From: Chloroflexota bacterium
Lineage (GTDB): Bacteria > Chloroflexota > Dormibacteria > Aeolococcales > Aeolococcaceae
Reading direction: 5' to 3'
DNA: 64,000 nt
NCBI GenBank assembly: GCA_005880985.1
Contig: VBIQ01000015.1
Span: forward strand, 1 to 64,000
Below, piece after piece: positions 52,301-61,296 of this stretch. Every line of letters begins with the position of its first letter. Positions within the stretch are counted from its first letter, which is position 1. A program made the position numbers and the translations under genes. The notes beneath the pieces were generated by a model. That model saw only the letters and a list, made by a program, of their open reading frames with translations, made no database searches and had not been told where the DNA came from.

Positions 52301-53104
52301 ATGGCGGAAACTGGCGAGACTGCCTGGCCGTTGCGGTCATCGGGCACTCCACCGCTGCGCACCGTGTTCTTCGACCTCGGTGACACCCTGATGCACGTGC
52401 ACCCCGACGTGCCCACCCTGTACCGGCAGACTTGCGCCGAGCTCGGCGTCGAGGCCGACGCGGCTGCCATCGCCGTCGCCCTGTCCGCGGGCGAGCATCT
52501 CTATCGCGACGCCCTCCGCTCCGGGCGCACCTTCGAGTGCTCGATGAGCGACGCGCGGGCCTTCTGGCAGGAGTACAACGAGATGATCCTTACCCATCTC
52601 GGAGTCGACAGGCGTCGGGCGGAGCTGGCGCAGGCGCTGTCGGAGCGGTTCTGGGAACCGCATTCCTGGCGGGTGTTCCCCGAGGTGCACGGGGTGCTCA
52701 GCGCGCTGCGCGAGTCCGGGCTGCGCCTGGCGGTGATCTCCAACTTCACCGACGCGCTACTGGCGGTGTGCGAGACGCACGAGCTCGCGGGATATTTCGA
52801 GTGTCTGGTGGCGTCGGCGTCGACCGGGTCGCAGAAGCCGGATGCTGGCATCTTCCGGGAGGCGTTGCACCGCACCGGGGCCGATCCGGAGACCTCGCTG
52901 CACGTTGGCGACAATTACGTCGCCGACGTGCTGGGGGCGCGCGGCAGCGGGATCGACGGCGTGCTCGTCGACCGGACCCGCGCCGGTGGCGCCGGCATGT
53001 TCGACTTCACCCTGCGTCCGGGCCTGGGAGGGAGCCGCGGCGTCCGCCTCGACTGTCCCGTGATCGCCGACCTGCGCCCGCTGACAGCGCTGGCGGCGCG
53101 GTAG
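52301..53104 (+). CDS. HAD-superfamily hydrolase
   Basis: The 267-aa protein has all four HAD motifs: FFDLGDTLM (Asp nucleophile and acid), VISNFTD (Ser/Thr), the Lys in GSQKPDAGIF and HVGDNYVADVLGA (acid pair). The cap is helical (C1 type). A phosphatase for a small metabolite is likely. It lies 5 nt after the glycosyltransferase gene and may act on its product, a guess from position only. Confidence 0.88.
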   Translation: MAETGETAWPLRSSGTPPLRTVFFDLGDTLMHVHPDVPTLYRQTCAELGVEADAAAIAVALSAGEHLYRDALRSGRTFECSMSDARAFWQEYNEMILTHLGVDRRRAELAQALSERFWEPHSWRVFPEVHGVLSALRESGLRLAVISNFTDALLAVCETHELAGYFECLVASASTGSQKPDAGIFREALHRTGADPETSLHVGDNYVADVLGARGSGIDGVLVDRTRAGGAGMFDFTLRPGLGGSRGVRLDCPVIADLRPLTALAAR

Positions 53105-53118
53105 CTGGGTCCTCGCGT

Positions 53119-54858
53119 CTAGCCGCCGAACGAGACCGACGCGGCCTCCAGCTGTCCCGCGGCGAAGGCGGTGAGCGCCGCCGGGTTGCTGCCGTCGGCA
53201 TTCTCGATGTAGGCCTGCACGCCGCCATCGCTGCCGGCCCCGAGGAAGGCGACCTGCCGCCGGCTCGGAACCGCCACCGCGCTCGCCAGCTCCGCTCCCG
53301 CCGCCGGCGGCGCCAGCCGGACGCGGTCGCCGCTGCCGACGCTGACCCGCACCAGGCTGTCGGTCTCGGAGCGTTCCAGGGCGAGAAGCGTGGCCGGCGC
53401 CGTGTAGGAGACCGGCACCAGGTCGTCGCCCAGCCGCCGCGGCGCCGCCCCGCCGCTGCGCAGCCGCACCACCCAGGTGCCGGTGACCCCACTCCCGTCC
53501 CGCCGCAGCGCCAGCTCGCCGCCGTCGGGGCTCGGTGCCGGGGCGGTGGCGTCACCGGCGGCGATGCCGGGCACCGGGTAGCGCACCCCGAGCAGCGGAT
53601 CGGCGAGGTCGATGTGCGCCACTCCGGCCGGCGACCGGACGGGAAGCGCCAGGACGCTGCCGTCGCCGCTCCAGACCGGGGCGGCGTCGAGCGGATCGCC
53701 GGCGGGCAGGCGGATGTCGCTCGGGGGGGCGCGGGCCAGCAGGTGCACCCCGTCGGGCGCGCCGTAGGCGAGCACCCGCGCCGACGGCGACCAGGCCGGA
53801 TGCTGGGCCGCTCCGAGGTCGAGATCGGGGCCGCCGAGCAGAGGGATGACGTGCAGCACCGGCGGCGCGCCGCCGATGGTGAGGTCCTGCGCGACGACGG
53901 CGAGGGCGCGGCCGTCAGGCGCCAGCGCCGCCTCCAGGTAGGCGAGAACCGGCTGGTCGCGGCGCACCGCACCGCACGAATCCTGCTCGCAGCGCGGCGC
54001 GCGCAACACCGTGGTCGCCGCCGTGGGTTCCCCGGGTTGGAGCGGGCCGAGGGCGGTGAGGAGTACCTCTGAGGCGGCCTCCGCGGGGCGGCGGGCCAGG
54101 ACCAGGGCGTGCCCGCCGCCACTCAGGCCGCCGGTGCGGAAATGGATGACCACCGGCGCCGCGAGATGCTGGCCGTGCTCCTCGCTGGCCGCGGCCCCGA
54201 CCTGCAGGGTGTAGGCGGTGTCGGGGTCGAGCAGCCGCCCCGGCAGGATCACCACCCGGCCGCGGTTGTTGGTGTTGCCGACCACCCGCGTGCCCGTCAC
54301 TGGCGGGACGAGGTGGATGGCCCCGGCGGTCGGTCCCGGAGCCATGGCCGTCGAGAAGCTGACCACCAGCGGGGTGTCGATCGCGACCCCGGTGCTGCCG
54401 TCGTCGGGGCTGGTGCCGGTCACCACCGGGGCCGGAGCGCTGGTCAGCCGCCAGTGATGGTCGAGAGAGTTGACGCTGCCGTCCCGCGAGCTGACCCCCG
54501 GCGACAGGGTGAGCGTGTACTGCTGGTTGGGCTGGAACGGCGCTCCGCCATGGAACAGGGTGAACCCCGCCGAGTCCGATCGCCAGACCACCCGGCAGGA
54601 GGCGGTCGGTGGGGCGCTGAAGGCGGCAGCGGGATCGGCGCACCCGCTGAGCGACGGGTCGATGTGAAAGCGCGCCGTCACCGACCCGCGGTTCACCGGT
54701 TGATCGAAGTCCACCCTGATCGGGGTGTCGGCGCCCACCGAGGTGGAGCCGTTGACCGGGCTGAGCGCCAGGATCTGCGGCGGCGACGAGAAGCAGGCGG
54801 TGAGCGCGATTCCGGCGAGCAGGCCGAGCGCGCTGGTGCCGGCGAACCGCCGAAGCAC
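53119..54858 (-). CDS. Lipoprotein with Ig-like (Big_5) repeats and a beta-propeller-like C-terminal half
   Basis: A 579-aa exported protein with a lipobox LTAC near residue 21. Two Big_5/SbsA Ig-like domains follow: ALSPVNGSTSVGADTPIRVDFDQPVN and TGTSPDDGSTGVAIDTPLVVSFSTAM. The C-terminal 330 residues repeat strands of the TolB/WD40 type (PDGRALAVVAQD, PAWSPSARVLAYG, PVWSGDGSVLALP, PSPDGGELALR). It is probably a surface sensor or binding protein. GTG 54858 follows the DUF4388 gene by 29 bp. Confidence 0.8.
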   Translation of the reverse strand: MLRRFAGTSALGLLAGIALTACFSSPPQILALSPVNGSTSVGADTPIRVDFDQPVNRGSVTARFHIDPSLSGCADPAAAFSAPPTASCRVVWRSDSAGFTLFHGGAPFQPNQQYTLTLSPGVSSRDGSVNSLDHHWRLTSAPAPVVTGTSPDDGSTGVAIDTPLVVSFSTAMAPGPTAGAIHLVPPVTGTRVVGNTNNRGRVVILPGRLLDPDTAYTLQVGAAASEEHGQHLAAPVVIHFRTGGLSGGGHALVLARRPAEAASEVLLTALGPLQPGEPTAATTVLRAPRCEQDSCGAVRRDQPVLAYLEAALAPDGRALAVVAQDLTIGGAPPVLHVIPLLGGPDLDLGAAQHPAWSPSARVLAYGAPDGVHLLARAPPSDIRLPAGDPLDAAPVWSGDGSVLALPVRSPAGVAHIDLADPLLGVRYPVPGIAAGDATAPAPSPDGGELALRRDGSGVTGTWVVRLRSGGAAPRRLGDDLVPVSYTAPATLLALERSETDSLVRVSVGSGDRVRLAPPAAGAELASAVAVPSRRQVAFLGAGSDGGVQAYIENADGSNPAALTAFAAGQLEAASVSFGG

Positions 54859-54887
54859 TCGGCGCGCGGCTGACCCGCGCCGCCGGG

Positions 54888-56003
54888 TCAGATCACCTTG
54901 CGCAGCGCTCCCTCGACGTCGATGCCCACGGGTGATCCGGCGCCCGCCTTGACCTCGATGCGCGCGGTGCGCTCGGCGGCGAGCGGGGCGATGCTCGAGG
55001 CCGAGTCGCGCAGCTCGCGCTGGGACTGGGTGTAGGCGCCGTGGATCTCGCCGCGGCGGAGGAGGATCACGCCCGTCTCCGTGCCGCCGGTCACCACCAA
55101 CGACCCGTCGACCTTCTCCTCGGCGAGGTACTCGAGCAGCGCCTCGAAGTTGATGAACCGCGCCAGCAGGCCGGTGAACAGAGGACGGGCGGTCAGCAGC
55201 TGGGCCAGCGCCACCACCGTCTCGCCGCTGAGCTCGACCACGTCGACCAGGCCTTCGCCGCGGTCCATCCGCCGGCGGAACTGCTGGAACGCGGGCTCGC
55301 CCTCGTCGATCATCCCGCCGCTGAACAGCGCCTCCATCACGTGGCCGTCGTGGAGAAGGAGGACGCCGGCGAAATCGCCACCGTCGAGCCGGACGTACCC
55401 GGTGTGACCGTCCGCCTCCAGGGTGCGCAGCAGTTTCGGGAAGTCGACGAAGGCGCTCTTGAGGCTCTCATACACGGGCTTGCCGGCCGGCAGCGGGTAG
55501 AGCTCGGTGAGCGGCGCGGCGTTGGGATTGCCGTAGACCGCGGCGGCGGCGGGAGGGGAGGCCGGCTGGCTCACCGCGGCGATCTCGAACGAGGGGCCCT
55601 CGGCGTCGACGGCGACCGCCGCCGTCTCGGCGGTGGCGGTGAGGCCGGGTCCGTTGACGGCGGCTGCCGCCGCCGCCCCGTCGGGACGGGATCCGTTGCC
55701 GTCGCCGCGCCGGCGTGCCTCCTCCAGCAGCTCCCCGGTGGCGGTCTTGATGGTCTCCTCGGCCGGGAGCTTGGCGCGGGGGTCGAAGAGGAAGCTGCCG
55801 TCCGACCAGCCGAGGGCACCGATCACCGCCTCCTCGCCCTGGCCGAGGTCGCCGGCGGCGTGGAAGAGGTGGCCGAACAGGAAGTAGAGGGCACAGCTCT
55901 CGCCGCCATGCTGCACGGAGAGGGTGCCGGTCGCCCGCTCGGACTGCATGGTCTCGAGGAGGGAGGCAAGGCTGGTCTGCGTCAGCGAACCCTGGGTCTG
56001 CAC
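54888..56003 (-). CDS. Three-module DUF4388-family protein
   Basis: The 371-aa protein starts at GTG 56003, with GGGAGGA 4 nt upstream. An N-terminal DUF4388 domain (SLTQTSLASLLETMQSERATGTLSVQ...GHLFHAAGDLGQGEEAVIGAL) is followed by a disordered Ala/Pro linker. Two further modules follow (SAFVDFPKLLRTLEADGHTG...HDGHVMEALFSGG and ARFINFEALLEYLAEEKVDG...RRGEIHGAYTQSQ). The last two align with those at 11154-12050. The family's function is unknown; some members occur with gliding or signalling genes. Divergent from the FemAB gene. Confidence 0.78.
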   Translation of the reverse strand: MQTQGSLTQTSLASLLETMQSERATGTLSVQHGGESCALYFLFGHLFHAAGDLGQGEEAVIGALGWSDGSFLFDPRAKLPAEETIKTATGELLEEARRRGDGNGSRPDGAAAAAAVNGPGLTATAETAAVAVDAEGPSFEIAAVSQPASPPAAAAVYGNPNAAPLTELYPLPAGKPVYESLKSAFVDFPKLLRTLEADGHTGYVRLDGGDFAGVLLLHDGHVMEALFSGGMIDEGEPAFQQFRRRMDRGEGLVDVVELSGETVVALAQLLTARPLFTGLLARFINFEALLEYLAEEKVDGSLVVTGGTETGVILLRRGEIHGAYTQSQRELRDSASSIAPLAAERTARIEVKAGAGSPVGIDVEGALRKVI

Positions 56004-56147
56004 GTGATCCTCCCGAGGTGCCCCCGGTCGTCGGACCGGGGAGGCTGCCGCCTGCGCCCTGCAGGGCACGTCGAAAGTGAGGAGCATAGTACCAGCCGAA
56101 ATCGCGGTGATCGAGTTGACCGCACGGGCAACCCTATGATCAACCCC

Positions 56148-57224
56148 GTGCCGGCGAACCGCCCCGCCCCGCCGGTCGCCGGTGCGGCCGCCGAATGGGA
56201 CACGGCGCTGCGCGCCTGGCCCCGCGCCCATCTGCTGCAGACCCACGGGTGGGGGGAGGTCCAGGCCGCCGCCGGCTGGCAACCGCACCTCCTCCGGGTG
56301 GAGGTCGGTGGCCGGCTGCTGCCCGTCCTCGCGCTTGCCGGTGACGCCGTGCTTCCCGGGCTGCCACCGCGGCTGTGGGTTCCCAAGGGTCCCGCCTGCG
56401 GCGCGGACGACACCGACGCCTGGCAGGCGGCCGCGGCGGCGTTGACCGAGCTGGCCGCCTCGCTCGGCGCGGCCAGCGTCGAGATCGAACCCAACGCCTG
56501 GGAGGCGGAGGCGGACGCGCTGCTGCGCGCCCTGGGGGGACCCTGGCGGCGGGGGCTGGGGCGGGAGCCCGCCAGCACCGCGGTGGTTGACCTCCGCGGC
56601 GGTTGGGAGGCGGTGCTGGCGGGCATGCGACCGCAGGGGCGGCGCAACGTGCGCCTCGCCGAGCGCCGCGGGGTGGACGTCGGCGACCTGGACGGCGACG
56701 CCGCGGTGGCGACCCTCGCGCGGATGGCGTCGGAGACGGCGTCGCGGCAGGGGATCGCGCTCCCCGGTGCCGCCCACTACCGGCGGGTCCTCGCCGCGGT
56801 GCCCTCGGCGCGCGTCCACGTCGCCCGCGTCGAGGGAGAGGTGGTCGCCGCGGTGCTCGCGGCGGCGTTCGCGGCCGAGGCGATCTATCTGTACGGCGGC
56901 TCGACGCTGCAGCATCGCGAGCGGCAGCCGTCGGCGGCAGTGCACGCGCACGTGATGCGCGGGGCGATCGCGTCGGGGTGCGAACGGTACGACCTCTGGG
57001 GCATCCCCCCCGACGCCGACCCGCTCCATCCGTGGCACGGCCTGCGACAGTTCAAGCTGGCCCTGGGGGGTGTCGAAATGAAGACCGCCGGTGCGGCGAT
57101 CTGGACCCGCCGTCCGGTGCTCGTCCGCGCCATCGAGGTGGCCACCGCGGCCCGCGCCGGCGTCCGCCGGGCACGGCGCAGACTCCGCGTGGAGCGCCGG
57201 GTCGGTCGTCAGGACTTCGCGTAG
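56148..57224 (+). CDS. FemAB-family peptidyltransferase (FemX-like), copy 2
   Basis: A 358-aa double-GNAT protein: HLLQTHGWGEVQAAAGWQPHLLRVE near the N-terminus, YLYGGSTLQHRERQPSAAVHAHVMRGAI and RYDLWGIPPDADPLHPWHGLRQFK in the second half. It resembles the copy at 35377-36438 in order of motifs but is clearly diverged. It is likely to add the cross-bridge amino acid to lipid II, or to act on another acceptor. GTG 56148 follows TATGAT by 7 nt. Fourteen bp before the response regulator gene. Confidence 0.85.
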   Translation: MPANRPAPPVAGAAAEWDTALRAWPRAHLLQTHGWGEVQAAAGWQPHLLRVEVGGRLLPVLALAGDAVLPGLPPRLWVPKGPACGADDTDAWQAAAAALTELAASLGAASVEIEPNAWEAEADALLRALGGPWRRGLGREPASTAVVDLRGGWEAVLAGMRPQGRRNVRLAERRGVDVGDLDGDAAVATLARMASETASRQGIALPGAAHYRRVLAAVPSARVHVARVEGEVVAAVLAAAFAAEAIYLYGGSTLQHRERQPSAAVHAHVMRGAIASGCERYDLWGIPPDADPLHPWHGLRQFKLALGGVEMKTAGAAIWTRRPVLVRAIEVATAARAGVRRARRRLRVERRVGRQDFA

Positions 57225-57237
57225 AATCGCGACCGAA

Positions 57238-57978
57238 TTGGCCACCCAGTCGAGCGCGGAGACAGGCCGCGGACTCAACAGCCAGCGTCGCGTCCTGGTC
57301 ATCGACGACGACGCCATGATCCGGAAGACGGTCCGGATGACCTGCGAGCGCGAGGGGTACTCGGTCCAGGAGGCCGAGATGGGGGCCGAGGCGCTCGCCA
57401 GGGTGGAGAGCTTCCGTCCGGACCTGATCCTGCTCGATCTCATGCTGCCGGATGTGTCGGGCTTCGACGTCTGCCGCGACATCCGCCGGATGGGCTCGCG
57501 GGTGCCCATCATCATCCTCTCGGCGAAGACCGAGGAGATCGATGTCGTCGTCGGTCTGGAGATCGGTGCCGACGACTACATCGTCAAGCCCTTCCGTCCG
57601 CGCGAGCTGCTCGCCAGGATCGCGGCCCACCTCCGCAAGGCGCGCAGCGAGGAGGACCACGACGGCGACGGCCGGATGGTGTTCCGCGATCTGATCATCG
57701 ACACCAACGAACGCCGCGTGTTCCGCAACGACGAGGAGGTGTCGCTCACCCACACCGAGTTCGACCTGCTCGCCTTCCTCGCCTCCAACGCCGGCAAGGT
57801 GCTGTCCCGCGAGAAGATCCTCAACTCGGTGTGGGGATACGAGTTCCCCATCGAGACCCGGGTGATCGACGTCCACGTCCGCAATCTCCGGCGCAAGATC
57901 GAGGCGGAGCCCTCGCGGCCCCTCTACATCCTGGCGGTACCGGGCATCGGCTACCGCTTCACCGCCACCAAGCCCTAG
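57238..57978 (+). CDS. OmpR/PhoB-family response regulator
   Basis: A 246-aa protein with an N-terminal receiver (VLVIDDDAMIRK; phospho-Asp in LILLDLMLPDVSG; Lys in YIVKPFRPRELL) and a C-terminal winged helix (VSLTHTEFDLLAFLASNAGKVLSREKILNSVWG...VIDVHVRNLRRKI). The start appears to be TTG 57238, 10 nt after TAGAAT. There is no histidine kinase nearby. Cell-wall or membrane targets would fit the neighbouring FemAB gene, but this is inference. Confidence 0.93.
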   Translation: MATQSSAETGRGLNSQRRVLVIDDDAMIRKTVRMTCEREGYSVQEAEMGAEALARVESFRPDLILLDLMLPDVSGFDVCRDIRRMGSRVPIIILSAKTEEIDVVVGLEIGADDYIVKPFRPRELLARIAAHLRKARSEEDHDGDGRMVFRDLIIDTNERRVFRNDEEVSLTHTEFDLLAFLASNAGKVLSREKILNSVWGYEFPIETRVIDVHVRNLRRKIEAEPSRPLYILAVPGIGYRFTATKP

Positions 57979-58079
57979 CCGGCTCTGGGGGACCGAAGGG
58001 GCGCGGCCACCCGGCCAGCCACCGCCGGGGCCGCCCGGCCGAACCCGCCGCGCCCGGCCGCGGCGACTAGACTGGACCC

Positions 58080-58346
58080 GTGAGCACCCCGCCGATGCTG
58101 GAGGCGCGAGACCCTGCCCCCCGGCCGCTCCGCTCGCAGCCCGATCCGGCGATGGCGGTCGGCGTCCTCTTCCTCGGGCTCACCGCCGTCGGCCTGCTCC
58201 TCGAAGGCGTCCTCGCCGTGTACTCCTACGCGACCCCGGGGGCGGCGCGCCCGCTCTTCTACGGGGTGATCGCAACCTTCGCGGTCGCCCTGGGGGTGCC
58301 GCTGCTGGCGGCGGCGGCACGGGCGCTGCGCCGCGGAGGCGGCTGA
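58080..58346 (+). CDS. Small two-helix membrane protein
   Basis: The 88-aa protein has a polar N-terminus, two transmembrane helices (AVGVLFLGLTAVGLLLEGVLAVYSYA and LFYGVIATFAVALGVPLLAAAARAL) and a short basic end. GTG 58080 follows TAGACT by 6 nt. The next gene begins 2 nt later. No function is recognised. Confidence 0.65.
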   Translation: MSTPPMLEARDPAPRPLRSQPDPAMAVGVLFLGLTAVGLLLEGVLAVYSYATPGAARPLFYGVIATFAVALGVPLLAAAARALRRGGG

Positions 58347-58348
58347 CG

Positions 58349-59008
58349 GTGGAGCGCCCCCGCCACGGCGACCCCGAGACCGGCCCGTTGCACGAGCAGC
58401 CGGCCCCCTTCCCCAGCTACGAGGAGCTCGCCTCGGACCTGCTCGAGGCCCTGGACGGCGCCGGGCTGACCATCGATGACGTGCGCCACGAGCTCGAGCC
58501 CGGGGTGGGCGAACGGCGCTTCGAGTGCACCGTCCGGATGGCGCCCGCCGACCCCCCCTCCCACTACCACGCCCACCTGACCTTCAGCTGGGACGCCCTG
58601 ATGACCTACGTGGCCGCCTACGGTCCGGGGGCGGACTGCGACCTCTATCACGAGGACGACGAGGAGACCGACTGTCCCCACCGCCATCTGGCGCCGCAGC
58701 CCTTCGTCGAGGTGGAGGCGGAGTTCGTGCTCGGTGACGGGGGCTACGAGCTGCACGACCTCGGCGAGGTCAGCGGCTGGGTGGACACGGTGCAGGGACT
58801 GCTGGCCAAGGCGTTTCCCGAGGACGACCGTCCCAGCGTGCACGTCGGTCTGGCCGCCCTGGGCGGGACGGTGCTGGTGGAGAAGCTCACCGCCGAGCAT
58901 TCCTGGCTGCTCGACTTCGACACGCCGCCCGACTTCGCCGGCATCGCCGGGCAGGTCCAGGCCGCCCTCCGCATCGTCCCCCAGCTCGCCGATCGACTCC
59001 CGATCTAG
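58349..59008 (+). CDS. Acidic cytosolic protein of unknown function
   Basis: A 219-aa acidic protein. It has a His/Asp/Glu/Cys-rich stretch (DCDLYHEDDEETDCPHRH) that could bind metal, flanked by strand-rich segments (FECTVRMAP, FVEVEAEFVL). No family was recognised. GTG 58349 is 2 nt after the preceding stop, implying coupled expression with the small membrane protein. Confidence 0.6.
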   Translation: MERPRHGDPETGPLHEQPAPFPSYEELASDLLEALDGAGLTIDDVRHELEPGVGERRFECTVRMAPADPPSHYHAHLTFSWDALMTYVAAYGPGADCDLYHEDDEETDCPHRHLAPQPFVEVEAEFVLGDGGYELHDLGEVSGWVDTVQGLLAKAFPEDDRPSVHVGLAALGGTVLVEKLTAEHSWLLDFDTPPDFAGIAGQVQAALRIVPQLADRLPI

Positions 59009-59106
59009 TGACGAGCCGGTCGCGGCGGTCAGGCGCCGGGTCGCCCGCCAGCTTCGGGATCGCACAATGCGCGCGTCCCACGAACGAGTGAGAAGGGGAG
59101 TGCGCG

Positions 59107-59583
59107 ATGGCGATCGACACCGAGGTGAGCATCCACATCGACGCGCCGCCGGCACGCGTCTACGAGCTGGTCGCGGACATCAGCCGGATGGGAGAGTGGA
59201 GTCCCGAGACCTACCGGACCGAGTGGATCGATGAGGCCGCGGGCGCGGTGCCCGGAGCGCGGTTCAAGGGGTACAACCGGTACGGCCGGATCAAGTGGGC
59301 GACCACCTTCGAGATCGAGGCCGCGGATCCCGGGCGCCAGCTGAGCTTCGCGACCCGCTTCGGCAAGAAGACGGTGGGCACCCGCTGGAGCTTTGCGCTG
59401 CGGCCGGAGGGCGGCGGCACCGAGCTGACCCAGACCCGTGAGAATCTCTGGACCTCGCGAGTGGTGCGCGGTTTCGAGGCGGTCTTCATGCGTGGCCATG
59501 AGGCCTCGTTCGAGGCGTCGATGCGCCAGACGCTCGAGCGGATCAAGGCGGCGGCGGAGGCGAAGGCGGCCGCTCAGGCCTGA
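59107..59583 (+). CDS. SRPBCC-family protein (polyketide cyclase/dehydrase-like)
   Basis: The 158-aa protein has the START-like fold: EVSIHIDAPPARVYELVADISRMGEWSPE, then GARFKGYNR, strands through FALRPEGGGTELTQ and a long C-terminal helix. Binding of a small hydrophobic ligand is typical. A ribosome-binding site AAGGGGAG precedes the ATG by 6-7 nt. Its 3' end overlaps convergent folK by 41 bp. Confidence 0.87.
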   Translation: MAIDTEVSIHIDAPPARVYELVADISRMGEWSPETYRTEWIDEAAGAVPGARFKGYNRYGRIKWATTFEIEAADPGRQLSFATRFGKKTVGTRWSFALRPEGGGTELTQTRENLWTSRVVRGFEAVFMRGHEASFEASMRQTLERIKAAAEAKAAAQA

Positions 59584-60028
59584 CAAAGATCCCGCCGCGC
59601 TGGGCGAACCTCCAGCCTTCGGGGTGGCGCAGCCCGGGTGCGAGCTCGTCGAGCAGGGCGCACAGGAACGGCCGGTCGCCGAGCATCGGATGCGGCACCG
59701 CCAGGTCGGGCTGGTCGACCCGCATCTCTGCGCGCTCTCCGAGCAGCAGCAGGTCGACGTCGGCGCGACGCGGGCCCCAGTGATACGTCGGCAACCGGCC
59801 GGCGGTTCGCTCCGCCTCCTGGCAGAGCTGCAGCCACCGCCGGGGGGACAGGGGGAGCGGCGCGTCGAGCCGGAGCACCTGGTTGAGGAAATCGGGCTGG
59901 TTGCGCACCCCGGCGGCGCGGGTCACCAGCAATCGCGACGGTGTCACCCTCGCCCCACCTGCGGCGAGCAGCTCGCGCAGCCGCGCCAGGGTTCGCTCGC
60001 GGGCGCCGAGGTTGCACCCCAGCGCCAC
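59543..60028 (-). CDS. folK: HPPK, 6-hydroxymethyl-dihydropterin pyrophosphokinase FolK
   Basis: Adds pyrophosphate to hydroxymethyl-dihydropterin, the step before FolP. The core is visible: VALGCNLGARERTLARLREL at the N-terminus, VTRAAGVRNQPDFLNQVLRL, the signature HWGPRRADVDLLLLG and LAVPHPMLGDRPFL. It is 161 aa from GTG 60028. The folP stop lies 21 bp upstream, so the two form an operon. Its end overlaps the SRPBCC gene. Confidence 0.93.
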   Translation of the reverse strand: MALGCNLGARERTLARLRELLAAGGARVTPSRLLVTRAAGVRNQPDFLNQVLRLDAPLPLSPRRWLQLCQEAERTAGRLPTYHWGPRRADVDLLLLGERAEMRVDQPDLAVPHPMLGDRPFLCALLDELAPGLRHPEGWRFAQRGGIFVRPERPPSPPPPP

Positions 60029-60048
60029 CCAAGCGCGGGCGGTGGCGG

Positions 60049-61281
60049 TCAGCCGGTCTTCCCCGGCGGCGTCAGCGCCAGCACCGCCGCAGGCGTTCCG
60101 CGCAGGACCGCGTCGCTGACCCGCAGCGCCCGCACCGTCTCGGCCACGTCGTGGGCGCGGATGATCGCGGCCCCGGCCGAAGCGCACACCACCGCCAGCG
60201 CCAGGCTGCCCTCGAGTCGCTGCTGCGGCGGCGCGCCTTCGAGTAGCACGCCGATGGTGGACTTGCGCGACGCGCCGACCAGGATGGGCCGGCCCAGGCC
60301 GCGCAGCTCGCCGAGCCGGCGGATCACCTCGAGGTTGTGAGCGGGCGTCTTGGCGAACCCCAGACCCGGGTCGATGATGATGCGCGCCGCGTCGATGCCG
60401 GCCCGCGCGGCGACTTCGAGGCTGGCGCGAAGGCCGTCGCAGACATCGGCGACGACGTCGCCGTACTCGGGTGCCGCTGCGTTGTGCATCGCCACCAGCG
60501 CCACCGAGCCCGCTGCCACCACCGCGGCCATCTCCGGGTCGCCGCGCAAGCCCCAGATGTCGTTGACGATGCTGGCCCCGGCCGCGACCGCGGCGTCTGC
60601 CACCACGGCCTTGCGGGTGTCGATGCTCACCGGCACGGGCACCGCGGCGGCGAGGTCGCGCACCACCGGCAGTACCCGTGCCACCTCCACCTCGGCCGGC
60701 ACCGGGGTGGAGTCGGGTCGAGTGCTCTCGCCGCCGACGTCGATGATGTCGGCGCCGGCCTGGGCCATGGCGACGCCGAGGGCGACCGCGCCGGTCACGT
60801 CGCCGCCGACCCCGTCGCCGCTGAAGGAGTCGGGGGTGACGTTGACCACGCCCATCACCAGGGTGCGCTGCGAGAAGTCCAGGCGGTGGCCGCCGGCACT
60901 GACGGGCGCCGGCCACGCCCCCTTGCCGGACAGCGCCTGGCGCAACGCCAGTCCCAGCGATTCGGTGCGGTGGCCCCACTCGATCAGCCCTGTCGGCAGA
61001 GTGCCGAAGGCGCTCAGCGGACCCAGCAGCAGGGCGCGAGAACCATCGCCGCTGCTCACCATCGAGCCGCCGAGCCGGCGCAGCTCGCGCTCCAGCACGC
61101 GCGCCTGGTCCGGTGCCAGGCCGCGCACCGCGAATGCCTCGGCGGTGCCGTGCCTGGCGAGCACGGCGATGTCCCCACCCGGCTGCAGGTCGGTGACCGC
61201 CTGACGGAGAGCCTCGAGCGGCCCAGGTAGCAGCGGCCGCACCGAGTAGCGGGCAGCTTCCTCGGCGGACGGCCCGTCCAC
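60049..61281 (-). CDS. folP: Dihydropteroate synthase FolP with an N-terminal extension
   Basis: Condenses hydroxymethyl-dihydropterin pyrophosphate with p-aminobenzoate. The TIM-barrel core is clear: LVMGVVNVTPDSFSGDG, DIIDVGGESTRPDSTPVP, SIDTRKAVVADAAV, IIDPGLGFAKTPAHN and LVGASRKSTIG. The total is 410 aa, about 130 more than usual, from an N-terminal domain without recognised motifs. Starts at GTG 61281, 15 nt after the MaoC-like gene; folK follows. Confidence 0.95.
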   Translation of the reverse strand: MDGPSAEEAARYSVRPLLPGPLEALRQAVTDLQPGGDIAVLARHGTAEAFAVRGLAPDQARVLERELRRLGGSMVSSGDGSRALLLGPLSAFGTLPTGLIEWGHRTESLGLALRQALSGKGAWPAPVSAGGHRLDFSQRTLVMGVVNVTPDSFSGDGVGGDVTGAVALGVAMAQAGADIIDVGGESTRPDSTPVPAEVEVARVLPVVRDLAAAVPVPVSIDTRKAVVADAAVAAGASIVNDIWGLRGDPEMAAVVAAGSVALVAMHNAAAPEYGDVVADVCDGLRASLEVAARAGIDAARIIIDPGLGFAKTPAHNLEVIRRLGELRGLGRPILVGASRKSTIGVLLEGAPPQQRLEGSLALAVVCASAGAAIIRAHDVAETVRALRVSDAVLRGTPAAVLALTPPGKTG

Positions 61282-61296
61282 GGTCGCTGCCGCGGG

